Below, piece by piece: positions 25,195-32,495 of a DNA stretch of 35,535 nucleotides. The stretch is from positions 1 to 35,535 of the forward strand of contig NZ_CAMFQO010000018.1 of the NCBI RefSeq assembly GCF_945980375.1, read 5' to 3'. The notes under the pieces were generated by a model. It was given only the letters and a program-made list of their open reading frames with translations. It searched no databases and was not told the DNA's origin. Positions within the stretch are counted from its first letter, which is position 1; every line of letters begins with the position of its first letter. The translations under genes and the position numbers were made by a program. Source of the stretch: an uncultured Eubacterium sp. (GTDB taxonomy: Bacteria; Bacillota; Clostridia; Oscillospirales; Acutalibacteraceae).

Positions 25195-27177
25195 TTAGCT
25201 AACATCTGCCGCATCTAAATACAGATGTCCGTAATCGGCAATATAATTCTTTCTTCCCTCAAGGTTGTCACCCAAGAGCAAATCAAACATTTCGCTTGTG
25301 GCAAGTGCATCGCTCGGAGTAACCTTAATCAATCGTCTTGTGGCAGGATTCATAGTGGTAAGCGACATCATATCCGCCTCGTTTTCACCAAGTCCCTTTG
25401 AACGTTGAACGATATATTTGCTGTCACCCAGCTCTGCCTTAATCTCATCCATTTCTATTTCATTATAGGCGAAATAGGTTTGATCCTTACAGGTGACCTC
25501 ATAAAGCGGTGATTCGGCAATGTAAACCTTGCCCTCCTCAATAAGCCTTGGCATCAGCCTGTAAATCATTGTAAGAATAAGTGTTCTGATTTGGAAGCCG
25601 TCAACATCGGCATCGGTACAAATCATTATTTTGTTCCAGCGCAGTGCTTCCATATCAAACATCGAAACATCCTTTGCCGCCTTGCTCTTTACCTCTACAC
25701 CGCAACCGAGAACCTTAATCAAATCAGTTATTATTTCACTCTTAAAAATTTTATCGTAATCGGACTTAAGGCAATTAAGTATTTTACCTCTTACAGGCAT
25801 AATAGCCTGAAAATTTGCATCTCTTGCCTGCTTACAGGCACCGAGAGCAGAGTCACCCTCTACAATAAATATTTCTCTCTCATTAACATCCTTTGACCTG
25901 CAATCAACAAACTTTTGAATACGATTTGTCATATCCACCTTGGTTTGAAGAGTTGTTTTAAGGGTTTTTCTTGTTTTTTCCGCTTTAATACGGGAACGCA
26001 TATTAATCAAAACCTGATCGGCTATTTTGTCTGCGTCCATCTTGTTTTCAATAAAATATACCTCAAGCTGCTTTCTGAAAAAATCAGTCATTGCGTCTTG
26101 AATAAATTTGTTTGTAATAGCCTTCTTTGTTTGGTTTTCGTAGGAGGTTTGTGTTGAAAAAGAAGACACAACAAAGATAACACATTCTTCAATATCCTGA
26201 ACAGTAATTTGAGAATCTGTTTTATTATACTTATTTGTTGATTTAAGATAAGCATTAATTTGATTTACAAAAGCACTTTTGAATGCTTTTTCAGGAGCAC
26301 CGCCGTGTTCAAGGAAGGATGAATTGTGATAATATTCCTTAAGCTGTGTTTTCAGCGAAAAGCAAAGTGCAGCCTTAATCTTAAGCTTATAATCGTTAAG
26401 GTCATCTCTGTCTCTGCCGACTCTTTCGCACTCCCAATATTGAGGAGAAGTAAAAGCACCGTCGCCTGCAAGCTCTGCTACATAATCCTTAATGCCGTTT
26501 TCGTAGCAATACTCGAAGGTTTCAAATTGGGTGGCGGTTAGCTGATTTTTGAAAACAAATGTAATTTTATCATTAACAATAGCCTGACGCTTTAAGGTTT
26601 CCTTGTAAAAATCAATAGGCACGTTAATATCGGTAAACACCTGCAAATCAGGCTTCCATCTAATTCTTGTACCTGTATCCCCTCTTTTCCCATACGGTTC
26701 CTTTTGGAGTCCTCCGACATTTTCACCGTGCTCGAAATGAAGATTGTATCTAAAACCGTTTGTCTTAATTTCAGCATCCATATACTCTGAAGCATACTGT
26801 GTTGCGCAAAGACCAAGACCGTTTAATCCCAATGAGAACTCGTAGTTATCTCCGCCATTGTCATACTTACCGCCTGCATAAAGCTCGCAAAACAAAAGCT
26901 CCCAATTATATTTATCCTCATTTTTATTATAGTCAACAGGAATACCTCTGCCAAAATCCTGTACCTCAACAGAGCCGTCAAGAAATCTTGTAACAATAAT
27001 TTTGTTACCGTATCCCTCTCGCGACTCGTCTATTGAGTTAGACATAATTTCAAATATAGAATGCTGACAGCCCTCAATACCGTCCGAACCGAAAATAACC
27101 GCAGGTCTTTTTCTAACTCTGTCTGCACCCTTTAACGATTTAATACTTTCATTTCCGTATTCTTGCTTTTTCGCCAA
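25195..27177 (-). CDS. parE: Type IIA topoisomerase subunit B (topoisomerase IV ParE-like)
   Basis: The ATPase subunit partnering the ParC-like protein downstream. The GHKL ATPase has EIMSNSIDE (Glu43 the expected general base) and GRGIPV. A transducer domain follows, then the TOPRIM domain with FIVEGDSALGACKQARD and CTDADVDG, and a C-terminal PLYEV/RSKGLGENEADMM region. The frame is open to an ATG at 27210, but that codon lies three bases from the -10 box. The TTG at 27177, behind GGAGGG, gives the family start MAKKQEYGNES and 660 residues. A consensus promoter sits directly upstream. Confidence 0.87.
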   Translation of the reverse strand: MAKKQEYGNESIKSLKGADRVRKRPAVIFGSDGIEGCQHSIFEIMSNSIDESREGYGNKIIVTRFLDGSVEVQDFGRGIPVDYNKNEDKYNWELLFCELYAGGKYDNGGDNYEFSLGLNGLGLCATQYASEYMDAEIKTNGFRYNLHFEHGENVGGLQKEPYGKRGDTGTRIRWKPDLQVFTDINVPIDFYKETLKRQAIVNDKITFVFKNQLTATQFETFEYCYENGIKDYVAELAGDGAFTSPQYWECERVGRDRDDLNDYKLKIKAALCFSLKTQLKEYYHNSSFLEHGGAPEKAFKSAFVNQINAYLKSTNKYNKTDSQITVQDIEECVIFVVSSFSTQTSYENQTKKAITNKFIQDAMTDFFRKQLEVYFIENKMDADKIADQVLINMRSRIKAEKTRKTLKTTLQTKVDMTNRIQKFVDCRSKDVNEREIFIVEGDSALGACKQARDANFQAIMPVRGKILNCLKSDYDKIFKSEIITDLIKVLGCGVEVKSKAAKDVSMFDMEALRWNKIMICTDADVDGFQIRTLILTMIYRLMPRLIEEGKVYIAESPLYEVTCKDQTYFAYNEIEMDEIKAELGDSKYIVQRSKGLGENEADMMSLTTMNPATRRLIKVTPSDALATSEMFDLLLGDNLEGRKNYIADYGHLYLDAADVS

Positions 27178-27212
27178 ACAAATCCCTCCATAACAAGTAT
27201 ACATATACATTT

Positions 27213-27242
27213 AGTATACTATATATTGTATAAAAATGTCAA
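27213..27242 (-). promoter_or_regulatory. Strong sigma-A promoter for parE-parC
   Basis: On the minus strand, a perfect TTGACA (27237-27242), an 18-bp spacer and TATACT (27213-27218). The position decides the parE start: transcription beginning near 27206 excludes the ATG at 27210. Confidence 0.8.
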
Positions 27243-27245
27243 GAC

Positions 27246-27279
27246 AACAAAAAATCAAATCCTCATTTGAGGATTTGAT
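27246..27279 (-). terminator. Terminator upstream of the parE promoter
   Basis: A perfect 12-bp stem ATCAAATCCTCA/TGAGGATTTGAT (27254-27265 with 27268-27279) followed on the minus strand by a T-rich run. It insulates parE from transcription coming through the MITE-like element and the LRR gene. Confidence 0.8.
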
Positions 27280-27280
27280 A

Positions 27281-27321
27281 CAGCGTGTCGAAATAGCTAA
27301 ATTGTAAATTTCGACACGCTG
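27281..27321. repeat. Perfect 14-bp inverted repeat next to the MITE-like element
   Basis: CAGCGTGTCGAAAT (27281-27294) pairs perfectly with ATTTCGACACGCTG (27308-27321) across a 13-base loop. It abuts the left end of the element at 27323 and the right end of the parE-upstream terminator. It has no T-run of its own. Confidence 0.8.
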
Positions 27322-27322
27322 G

Positions 27323-27556
27323 TAGACTGTTGAGAAATGGAACTGAATTTCGCATTTTGTGAGGGAAGATGTACGAGGGTACCTCGACCGAGCAAAAGGC
27401 GAAAAACGCCAAAAGCGGCTTAGATTCGATGTCTAAGCCGCTTTTACAATCCCTCCGAGTGCGATAAATCGCACCCACCTCCCTTTACACAAGAGAGGCT
27501 CAAATCGGTTTGTTTTATTTATATGGCGTGTTTCAGCCCACTTTATCGACAGTCTA
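27323..27556. mobile_element. MITE-like non-coding element with terminal inverted repeats
   Basis: The left end (27323 inward) reads TAGACTGTTGAGAAATGG; the right end read inward on the minus strand is TAGACTGTCGATAAAGTGG. About 21 of the first 25 positions match when one-base gaps are allowed, including CTGAA just inside. A TA dinucleotide at each outer edge could be the target duplication. The 234-bp interior is GC-richer than its surroundings and holds hairpins: GGCG/CGCC, a 14-bp AAAAGCGGCTTAGA stem (around 27410-27450) and GTGCGAT/ATCGCAC. It encodes no credible protein. A recombinase acting in trans is expected but none is in the window. Confidence 0.65.
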
Positions 27557-27568
27557 AATCAAAGCATT

Positions 27569-28936
27569 TTATATCATAACAGCATTGCCAACCTTTGTCC
27601 AATTAGAATAAAAGGTGTTATTATCATTTGTATGTTTATATGATCTTATTCTGAAATAATAACGTCTTTTTGATTTTAGATTATTTATGGTTGCACTGCT
27701 CTTTGTTCTGCCCTCAACAATAATGTACTTATTGTTTTTGCTAAAGTCCGGTGATGTGCTGTACACAATCTCATATCCGTCGCACTGTGCATTAACTGTA
27801 GTCCAAATCAGGTCTGCTTCACTTGGTCTAAGTATAATCTTTTTAAACACAGGACATTGTGGATAAATAAAGAAGAACAGCCTTGCCATACCTGAATAAT
27901 TGCCGATAAAGCAAACATCATATGTATACATACCTACATTTTTTCTGCCCAGAGGTGATGCAAAGACGTAATCAGAGCCTAACGATAACTCGTTGCCTAC
28001 CGTATCAACAACACTGACATTTGGAGAAAACTGATACCCGTCATACACAGCACCCGTATATTCAAGAGAAACACGGTCAATGCTGTAAATAAGCTCATCG
28101 CTTTGCACATATCCGCACACAGCACAATAAGTAATCAAATGGCCGTTTGAATTATCCGTTGCACTCACGGATTTTTCCACAAGCTTATGGCCGACAGGAC
28201 AGATGTATTCGTTAATCAGCCTAATATCACAGGTTTTGCAGGTATATTCAACATAACCAAACTCTGTGCAGGTAGGATTTACCGTCCTGTAAACAGGCTG
28301 ATGCTTGTGCTTTACATCAATCTGGGGCGAATCGCTTTTGTTAACCTCTATGCCAAGCTCATCAAAATCTTCAAGAATATTAACGGTTTCTTCGCTGAGG
28401 GTAATTGATTTCAAATTCACAACACCGCCAAACGAGCCCTTGCATATGGTATTTGTGTTTTTCAGTGTTTCAAAGGTTTTTGATGCCTTTGCCTGAGGAT
28501 ACCTTACAAGCATTGAAAGATTTTTGGTATACAGTACGCCGTCAAAGGATGAATACAGCTCGTTGTCAACATCAACATATATTTCCTTCAGCGAGGTACA
28601 CCCGTCAAATGCAGATACATCTATATCATTAATTGTGTCGGCTATACTTATCCTTTCAACAGCCGTGCAGTTCCTAAACAATCTATTACCGATTGATGTA
28701 ATGCCGCTGCATACAGTAACAATTTTAACATAATCGGCAATATGAGCAAAAGGAGAATTAAAGGAGTCAGGTATTTCACCTGCTCCTTTAATCTCAAGTG
28801 TTCCTTGCTTAGTATCAAGTGTGTATTCTATATTACTGTTTGGGATGAAATCATTAACAACCTGTGCATTTGCCGAAAAAGGAATACTGCACACGGCAAG
28901 CACAAGTGTTATAAGAAATGAGACTACTCTTTTCAT
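27569..28936 (-). CDS. Secreted BspA-like leucine-rich-repeat protein with Fn3-like domain
   Basis: A 455-residue exported protein. The signal peptide is residues 1-24 (ends SANA). BspA/LRR_5-type repeats span about 70-195 (ITSIGNRLFRNC, INDIDVSAFDGCTSLKEIYVD). A cysteine-rich linker at 210-280 carries the PTCTEFGYVEYTCKTC pattern common in clostridial surface proteins. An Ig-like stretch follows and then a fibronectin-III-like domain (about 355-455). No LPXTG, SLH or other cell-wall anchor is visible, so it is probably released or held non-covalently. It starts six bases after the transporter gene, and I see no clear ribosome site, so coupling is likely. Its role is presumably adhesion or polymer binding; no ligand can be named. 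Confidence 0.85.
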   Translation of the reverse strand: MKRVVSFLITLVLAVCSIPFSANAQVVNDFIPNSNIEYTLDTKQGTLEIKGAGEIPDSFNSPFAHIADYVKIVTVCSGITSIGNRLFRNCTAVERISIADTINDIDVSAFDGCTSLKEIYVDVDNELYSSFDGVLYTKNLSMLVRYPQAKASKTFETLKNTNTICKGSFGGVVNLKSITLSEETVNILEDFDELGIEVNKSDSPQIDVKHKHQPVYRTVNPTCTEFGYVEYTCKTCDIRLINEYICPVGHKLVEKSVSATDNSNGHLITYCAVCGYVQSDELIYSIDRVSLEYTGAVYDGYQFSPNVSVVDTVGNELSLGSDYVFASPLGRKNVGMYTYDVCFIGNYSGMARLFFFIYPQCPVFKKIILRPSEADLIWTTVNAQCDGYEIVYSTSPDFSKNNKYIIVEGRTKSSATINNLKSKRRYYFRIRSYKHTNDNNTFYSNWTKVGNAVMI

Positions 28937-28942
28937 ATCAAA

Positions 28943-30025
28943 TTAAATGTTAGTATGGTATATGCCTGTTATGGTTTGAACAAGGAGCGACATTCCCGTA
29001 ACAGATGCCCAGCAACAAAAACCGAGAAAAATCGGCTTTCCTCCGTTCTTAACAAGCTTTACAATGTTTGTATTTATGCCGATGGCACACATAGCCATTG
29101 CAATAAAGAACTTTGCAAGCCATTTCATAACGCCTACAAATGTATCGTTATAAAAAGCTGTAAAAGAGCTTTCAGGTAAAAAGTCAACAACAGTTGTAAC
29201 TACCGAAGCAGCAACGAAATACAGAATAAACCACGGGAATATGCTCTTAAATGAGAAATTTGATTTACCGTCACCGCTCTTTGCTTTCTTTGTCCTAATA
29301 AAAGCAAGAGCAAGAGTGATAGGAATAATTGCAAGAGTTCTTGTAAGCTTAACTGTTACAGCAGTAGAAAGAATACCGCTGACGCCGTAAAGACTTTCTG
29401 CCGTTGAGGCTGTTGCAGTAACCGACGAGGTGTCATTAACCGCGGTACCTGCAAACACAGCAAAGCCCTCGCTGCCAAGCCCGATAGCATGGCCAAATAC
29501 TGGAAAAACAAGTGCGGCGAGAACATTAAACAAAAAGATTACCGATATTGATTGAGCAACCTCCTCGTCATCGGCATCAATTACAGGAGCAGTTGCCGCA
29601 ATGGCGGAGCCACCGCAAATTGATGAACCGACACCAATAAGACATGCGGTTTTTGAATTAATTTTTATAACCTTCATAAGAAGAAAAGCAACTATTAATG
29701 ATATTGCAACTGTCGAAACAATAACCGGTAGGCTCTTTGCTCCGACCTTTGCTATTGTGCTCAAATTAAGAGAAAAGCCAAGAATAATTACTGCCCATTG
29801 CAAAATCTTTTTTGATGTGAATTTGATACCTCCGACAAACAGAATGCTTTTTGGAAGATTTGGAAAAATCATATTTAAGCACATACCGAAAACTATTGCA
29901 ATAATCGGTGCACCAATCAGTTCAACACTAAATGAGCCGATACTGATTTTGCAAAGCAGTGTTGCAATTCCTGCAACTATTGCCGACACAATAATTCCCG
30001 GTACCGTTTCTTTAATCTTTTTCAA
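28943..30025 (-). CDS. YeiH/UPF0324-family membrane transporter (putative sulfate exporter)
   Basis: A 360-residue polytopic membrane protein with about ten hydrophobic helices. Family hallmarks are IVFGMCLN, LQWAVIILGFSLNLS, LIGVGSSICGGSAIAATAPVI and the later HAIGLGSEGFAVFAGTAVNDTSSVTA. UPF0324 proteins are annotated as putative sulfate exporters, but the substrate is not firmly known. The start is a TTG at 30025 behind a weak GGGG ribosome site; no better start is visible. It is followed closely by the LRR gene. A LysR-type regulator, the usual yeiE-like neighbour in Proteobacteria, is not present. Confidence 0.88.
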   Translation of the reverse strand: MKKIKETVPGIIVSAIVAGIATLLCKISIGSFSVELIGAPIIAIVFGMCLNMIFPNLPKSILFVGGIKFTSKKILQWAVIILGFSLNLSTIAKVGAKSLPVIVSTVAISLIVAFLLMKVIKINSKTACLIGVGSSICGGSAIAATAPVIDADDEEVAQSISVIFLFNVLAALVFPVFGHAIGLGSEGFAVFAGTAVNDTSSVTATASTAESLYGVSGILSTAVTVKLTRTLAIIPITLALAFIRTKKAKSGDGKSNFSFKSIFPWFILYFVAASVVTTVVDFLPESSFTAFYNDTFVGVMKWLAKFFIAMAMCAIGINTNIVKLVKNGGKPIFLGFCCWASVTGMSLLVQTITGIYHTNI

Positions 30026-30138
30026 CCAAACAACCCCAATCAGTTATCAATTCAAATCAGTTATCTATATTCTTTACAACATCAATATAAAATAAACTAT
30101 CTCTGTTACAGTAATAATATATTCTTTTAACAAGGCAG

Positions 30139-30167
30139 ATTATATAACAGCAACACCCGTCACACAA
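30139..30167 (-). promoter_or_regulatory. Probable promoter for YeiH-family gene
   Basis: On the minus strand, TTGTGT (30162-30167), a 17-bp spacer and a perfect TATAAT (30139-30144). Confidence 0.5.
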
Positions 30168-30294
30168 CCTACGGATAGTAGAGTAAAAACCAAATGTTAT
30201 AAACGTCAAAGATATTTTAACATCAAATTGCCAAGTATTCAACAAAAAATTTATTTTTCTATAAGCTAAGGTTAAGCAATTATTTATTAATCAA

Positions 30295-30336
30295 TAAAAA
30301 ATCACCTCTAAAAGAATAGAAACTCTTTTAGAGGTG
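30295..30336 (-). terminator. Terminator of the two-TM unknown gene
   Basis: A perfect 13-bp stem (30303-30315 with 30324-30336, CACCTCTAAAAGA/TCTTTTAGAGGTG), an 8-base loop and a T-run on the minus strand. Confidence 0.9.
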
Positions 30337-30358
30337 AGGGTTTGTTCATAAATAATTA

Positions 30359-30964
30359 TTATTCTTTTGATATAACACGAAGCACTTTAGATAATTCAAT
30401 AAAATTGTACAAGAAAAAGCCACCAAAGCCTACAAATACAATCGCCATTATTGCAACAAAAATTGAATCACTATTTGTTAAATTTTCTGCATCAATCAAA
30501 AAGGCACAAATTCCCAAAAATCCAATTATTGAAAACAGACCGTATCGTAAAAATAATGTTAAAAATACACTTCCCAGTATCTTGTTTCGTTGTTTTGAAT
30601 TACTATAAAAGTAAATACAATATTCTGAATCAATTCCTTTAATATCAAAACAGCGAAGCTTCAAATACTTGTTGTCAGAAAATGGTTTAGCACAAATCTC
30701 AAAGTGAGCTTTCTCTTGTTTGGTTGGTAAACAGACTTTTGTTTTCAAATAATCATAATATGTTGCATTAAAACTATCATATTTATTGAATAATCCAAAT
30801 TCATGTATATGAAAATGCTTCGCCTTATTTTTTTTTCTCTTAATAGTTATGTGCTTATCATCTGTTTCGACTTGTGTTTGTTTGAAAGGCTCAACAATAA
30901 TAATTTCATTATTTACTAATATTTCAATAGAAACATCGGTTTGATTATCCAAAGTTAATTTCAT
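30359..30964 (-). CDS. Unknown two-helix membrane protein
   Basis: A 201-residue protein I do not recognise. Residues 1-95 are hydrophilic and beta-prone (KLTLDNQTDVSIEILVNNE), with a Lys-rich patch around 42-50 and a HFHIHEF stretch. Two hydrophobic segments follow (about 132-158 and 165-192), with a short charged C-terminus. There is no signal peptide, so the N-terminal domain is probably cytoplasmic. It is a stand-alone transcription unit with its own consensus promoter and strong terminator. Its position between a core transporter and a recombinase remnant, and its AT-rich codon use, fit an accessory gene. Single-gene cargo of mobile elements is one possibility; no function is assigned. 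Confidence 0.75.
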   Translation of the reverse strand: MKLTLDNQTDVSIEILVNNEIIIVEPFKQTQVETDDKHITIKRKKNKAKHFHIHEFGLFNKYDSFNATYYDYLKTKVCLPTKQEKAHFEICAKPFSDNKYLKLRCFDIKGIDSEYCIYFYSNSKQRNKILGSVFLTLFLRYGLFSIIGFLGICAFLIDAENLTNSDSIFVAIMAIVFVGFGGFFLYNFIELSKVLRVISKE

Positions 30965-31021
30965 TTGTTTTCTCCACTATTAAAATACATCAAATTGTTA
31001 AATCTTAACTCAATTTATTTC

Positions 31022-31050
31022 ATTATATCACTTAAATTTATATCTATCAA
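31022..31050 (-). promoter_or_regulatory. Sigma-A promoter for the two-TM unknown gene
   Basis: On the minus strand, TTGATA (31045-31050), a 17-bp spacer and a perfect TATAAT (31022-31027), leaving a leader of about 50 bases. Confidence 0.75.
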
Positions 31051-31065
31051 TAATCATCTGGATAT

Positions 31066-31377
31066 ATGAAACAACTTGTGGTATTGTCTGTTGCTAAGGG
31101 TAACGGCAATAAACTGAACCCGTCAAACATAAGAAATAGGTTCTATCGTATCCTTAAGGGTGCCGGTATAGAAACAAAAGGCATACATAGTCTGCGACAC
31201 ACATTCGCTACAAATCTTGTTAACGGTGTAAGGTTGAATGATGGAACGATAAGAGCCTTATAGCCAAAACAGGTTGCAAACCTATTAGAACACTCAACAT
31301 CAGAGATAACCGAGTTGTACTATGTGAAAAAGGATGATAACCTGCTCGGCGAATTAACAGATGGGTTTCAGTTGTAA
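31066..31377 (+). pseudogene. Tyrosine recombinase/phage integrase, C-terminal remnant with in-frame stop
   Basis: The frame encodes a fragment of an integrase catalytic domain: NIRNRFYRILKGAGI, then the box II core HSLRHTFATNLVN, then a TAG at 31261-31263. In the same frame it continues with QVANLLEHSTSEITELYYVKK, where LLEH stands for the usual LGHxxxxTT and the YY pair covers the catalytic tyrosine region, ending at TAA 31375-31377. Only about 104 codons remain of the 300-400 of a full integrase, and the SAM-like N-terminal DNA-binding part is absent. There is no ribosome site before the first ATG (31066), and the divergent promoter of the neighbouring gene abuts it. It is a decayed relic of an integrated element. 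Confidence 0.85.
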
Positions 31378-31410
31378 AAACTCAGAGGATGAAATTAGTC
31401 GCATCCTCTG
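31374..31410 (-). terminator. Terminator of the acidic unknown gene
   Basis: A perfect 9-bp stem CAGAGGATG/CATCCTCTG (31383-31391 with 31402-31410), followed on the minus strand by a short T-run (31376-31380). Half of the stem encodes the last residues of the gene, so stop codon and terminator overlap. Confidence 0.7.
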
Positions 31411-32132
31411 TAATTCAATACTTCCATTGCGGATTGAACAGCCTTGTCTTTTGTATCGTAAAAGCCGGAATGAGCATAATTTTCTGAAACAGTCCAATAG
31501 TAATGGTATCTACCTTCATATTCATCAAAATCTTTTTCCATAATAATATAAGAATACACATTATTCTTTTCGTAAATCTCAACATACAAATTTTCACTTA
31601 TGTCAATAACATCAATTGCGTCGTCATCCGGTGTTTTTGGAGGGCTATTTATAAAGCAACCTTTTGATTTATCATATTGGAAGATAGTTGATATGCTGCT
31701 CTTTTTTATAAAAGGATTTTTTAATCTTGAATATCCATACCAAGTGGTACCAATACAAACGCTTTCTCCATCATCATAAATTATATAGTATTCTTCCCGA
31801 CACAATGATTTACCTCTGTAATATTCTTTATGACAGATTTTGTACTGAAACAGTCCCAATATAAAATCTGCAGCACGCTTGATATAATTATCCTCTACTT
31901 CATCAGGTTCAGAACTATAATCTTCAAAATGAGAATGGTCTGTAAAATAAAACACTATGATTTCACTGTCAAAAACCTCAAAACCAACATTATTTTTTTC
32001 GTCAATCATTACTAAATCTGATTTACAATCTCTGTTTTTCCAATCTTTATTTTCGGTGCTGATTGAAATTTCGGACTTGACGAAATAATTTTCCAAAGCA
32101 TCAAGCAGTTGTGAAGTGATTTTATAATTCAT
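31395..32132 (-). CDS. Unknown acidic soluble protein
   Basis: A 245-residue protein with no signal peptide or membrane segment, acidic overall and rich in Tyr, Asp and Glu. Recognisable patches are DLVMIDEKNNVGFEVFDSEIIVFYF near the N-terminus (compatible with alternating beta-strands), REEYYIIYDDGESVCIGTTWYG in the middle, and YHYYWTVSENYAHSGFYDTKDKAVQSAMEVL at the end. I do not recognise a family. Acidic single-domain proteins like this occur as immunity proteins of polymorphic toxins, but no toxin is adjacent, so that is only a suggestion. It has a good promoter, a TAGGTGAA ribosome site and its own terminator, and lies between a recombinase relic and a restriction-modification operon. 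Confidence 0.75.
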   Translation of the reverse strand: MNYKITSQLLDALENYFVKSEISISTENKDWKNRDCKSDLVMIDEKNNVGFEVFDSEIIVFYFTDHSHFEDYSSEPDEVEDNYIKRAADFILGLFQYKICHKEYYRGKSLCREEYYIIYDDGESVCIGTTWYGYSRLKNPFIKKSSISTIFQYDKSKGCFINSPPKTPDDDAIDVIDISENLYVEIYEKNNVYSYIIMEKDFDEYEGRYHYYWTVSENYAHSGFYDTKDKAVQSAMEVLNYRGCD

Positions 32133-32495
32133 ATTTTCACCTACCTATATAATCCTATTATACTTTGTTTGAATTTGAAAAACAACATATATAATTGATG
32201 CTCAAATGATGCTGTACGGGTTGAAATTGTTGGATTTTTTGCAAAAGGTTGGACAAATTGAAATTGGCAGAAGGACTTGGTCTCGCCTGTCGGCTCGGTC
32301 GGTGCTTCTAAACACCTGCGGTGTTTAGAGGTGTCCACCGGACACCCGCACCCCTCGGCACGCGGTTTTGGAGTGGTCGCGGTCTATTAAACCGAGTCCC
32401 TCAAAACCCACAATTTTAGGACATCTTTCAAAGAATCAACAATTAAAAAAATCACTTTGATGCTTTATTGATGCTCTGTGATAGAAATCATATTT
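32133..32495. repeat. 363-bp non-coding gap with paired TGATGCT repeats and GC-rich hairpins
   Basis: The gap holds a promoter for the gene to its left; a first pair of TGATGCT heptamers (32196 and 32207); a GC-rich segment (about 32270-32400) with two adjacent perfect hairpins, TCTAAACACC/GGTGTTTAGA (32307-32316 with 32320-32329) and GGTGTCC/GGACACC (32330-32336 with 32340-32346); and a second TGATGCT pair (32458 and 32469). The composition is sharply different from the AT-rich surroundings. No convincing gene is present. Confidence 0.7.
32157..32185 (-). promoter_or_regulatory. Sigma-A promoter for the acidic unknown gene
   Basis: On the minus strand, TTGTTT (32180-32185), a 17-bp spacer and a perfect TATAAT (32157-32162), 25 bases before the start codon. 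Confidence 0.7.

Larger units (their letters stand above)
30026..30358. other. 333-bp intergenic gap upstream of the YeiH-family gene
   Basis: An AT-rich region holding the YeiH-family promoter (30139-30167) and about 107 bases of leader. The leader has an 11-base direct repeat GATAACTGATT spaced 17 bases apart, just upstream of the TTG start. A terminator for the next gene lies at 30295-30336. No open frame here is credible. Confidence 0.6.

Noticed and set aside
27263-27478. Minus-strand 71-codon frame inside the MITE-like element
   Set aside because: No ribosome site; it spans hairpins, one element end and a terminator. It is best explained as repeat DNA.
31066-31377. Functional integrase
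   Set aside because: It has lost more than half its length, contains a stop codon and has no ribosome site.
32141-32338. Minus-strand 65-codon frame in the 363-bp gap
   Set aside because: It crosses both GC-rich hairpins and the promoter of the next gene and has no ribosome site; at most it is the decayed tail of another gene.
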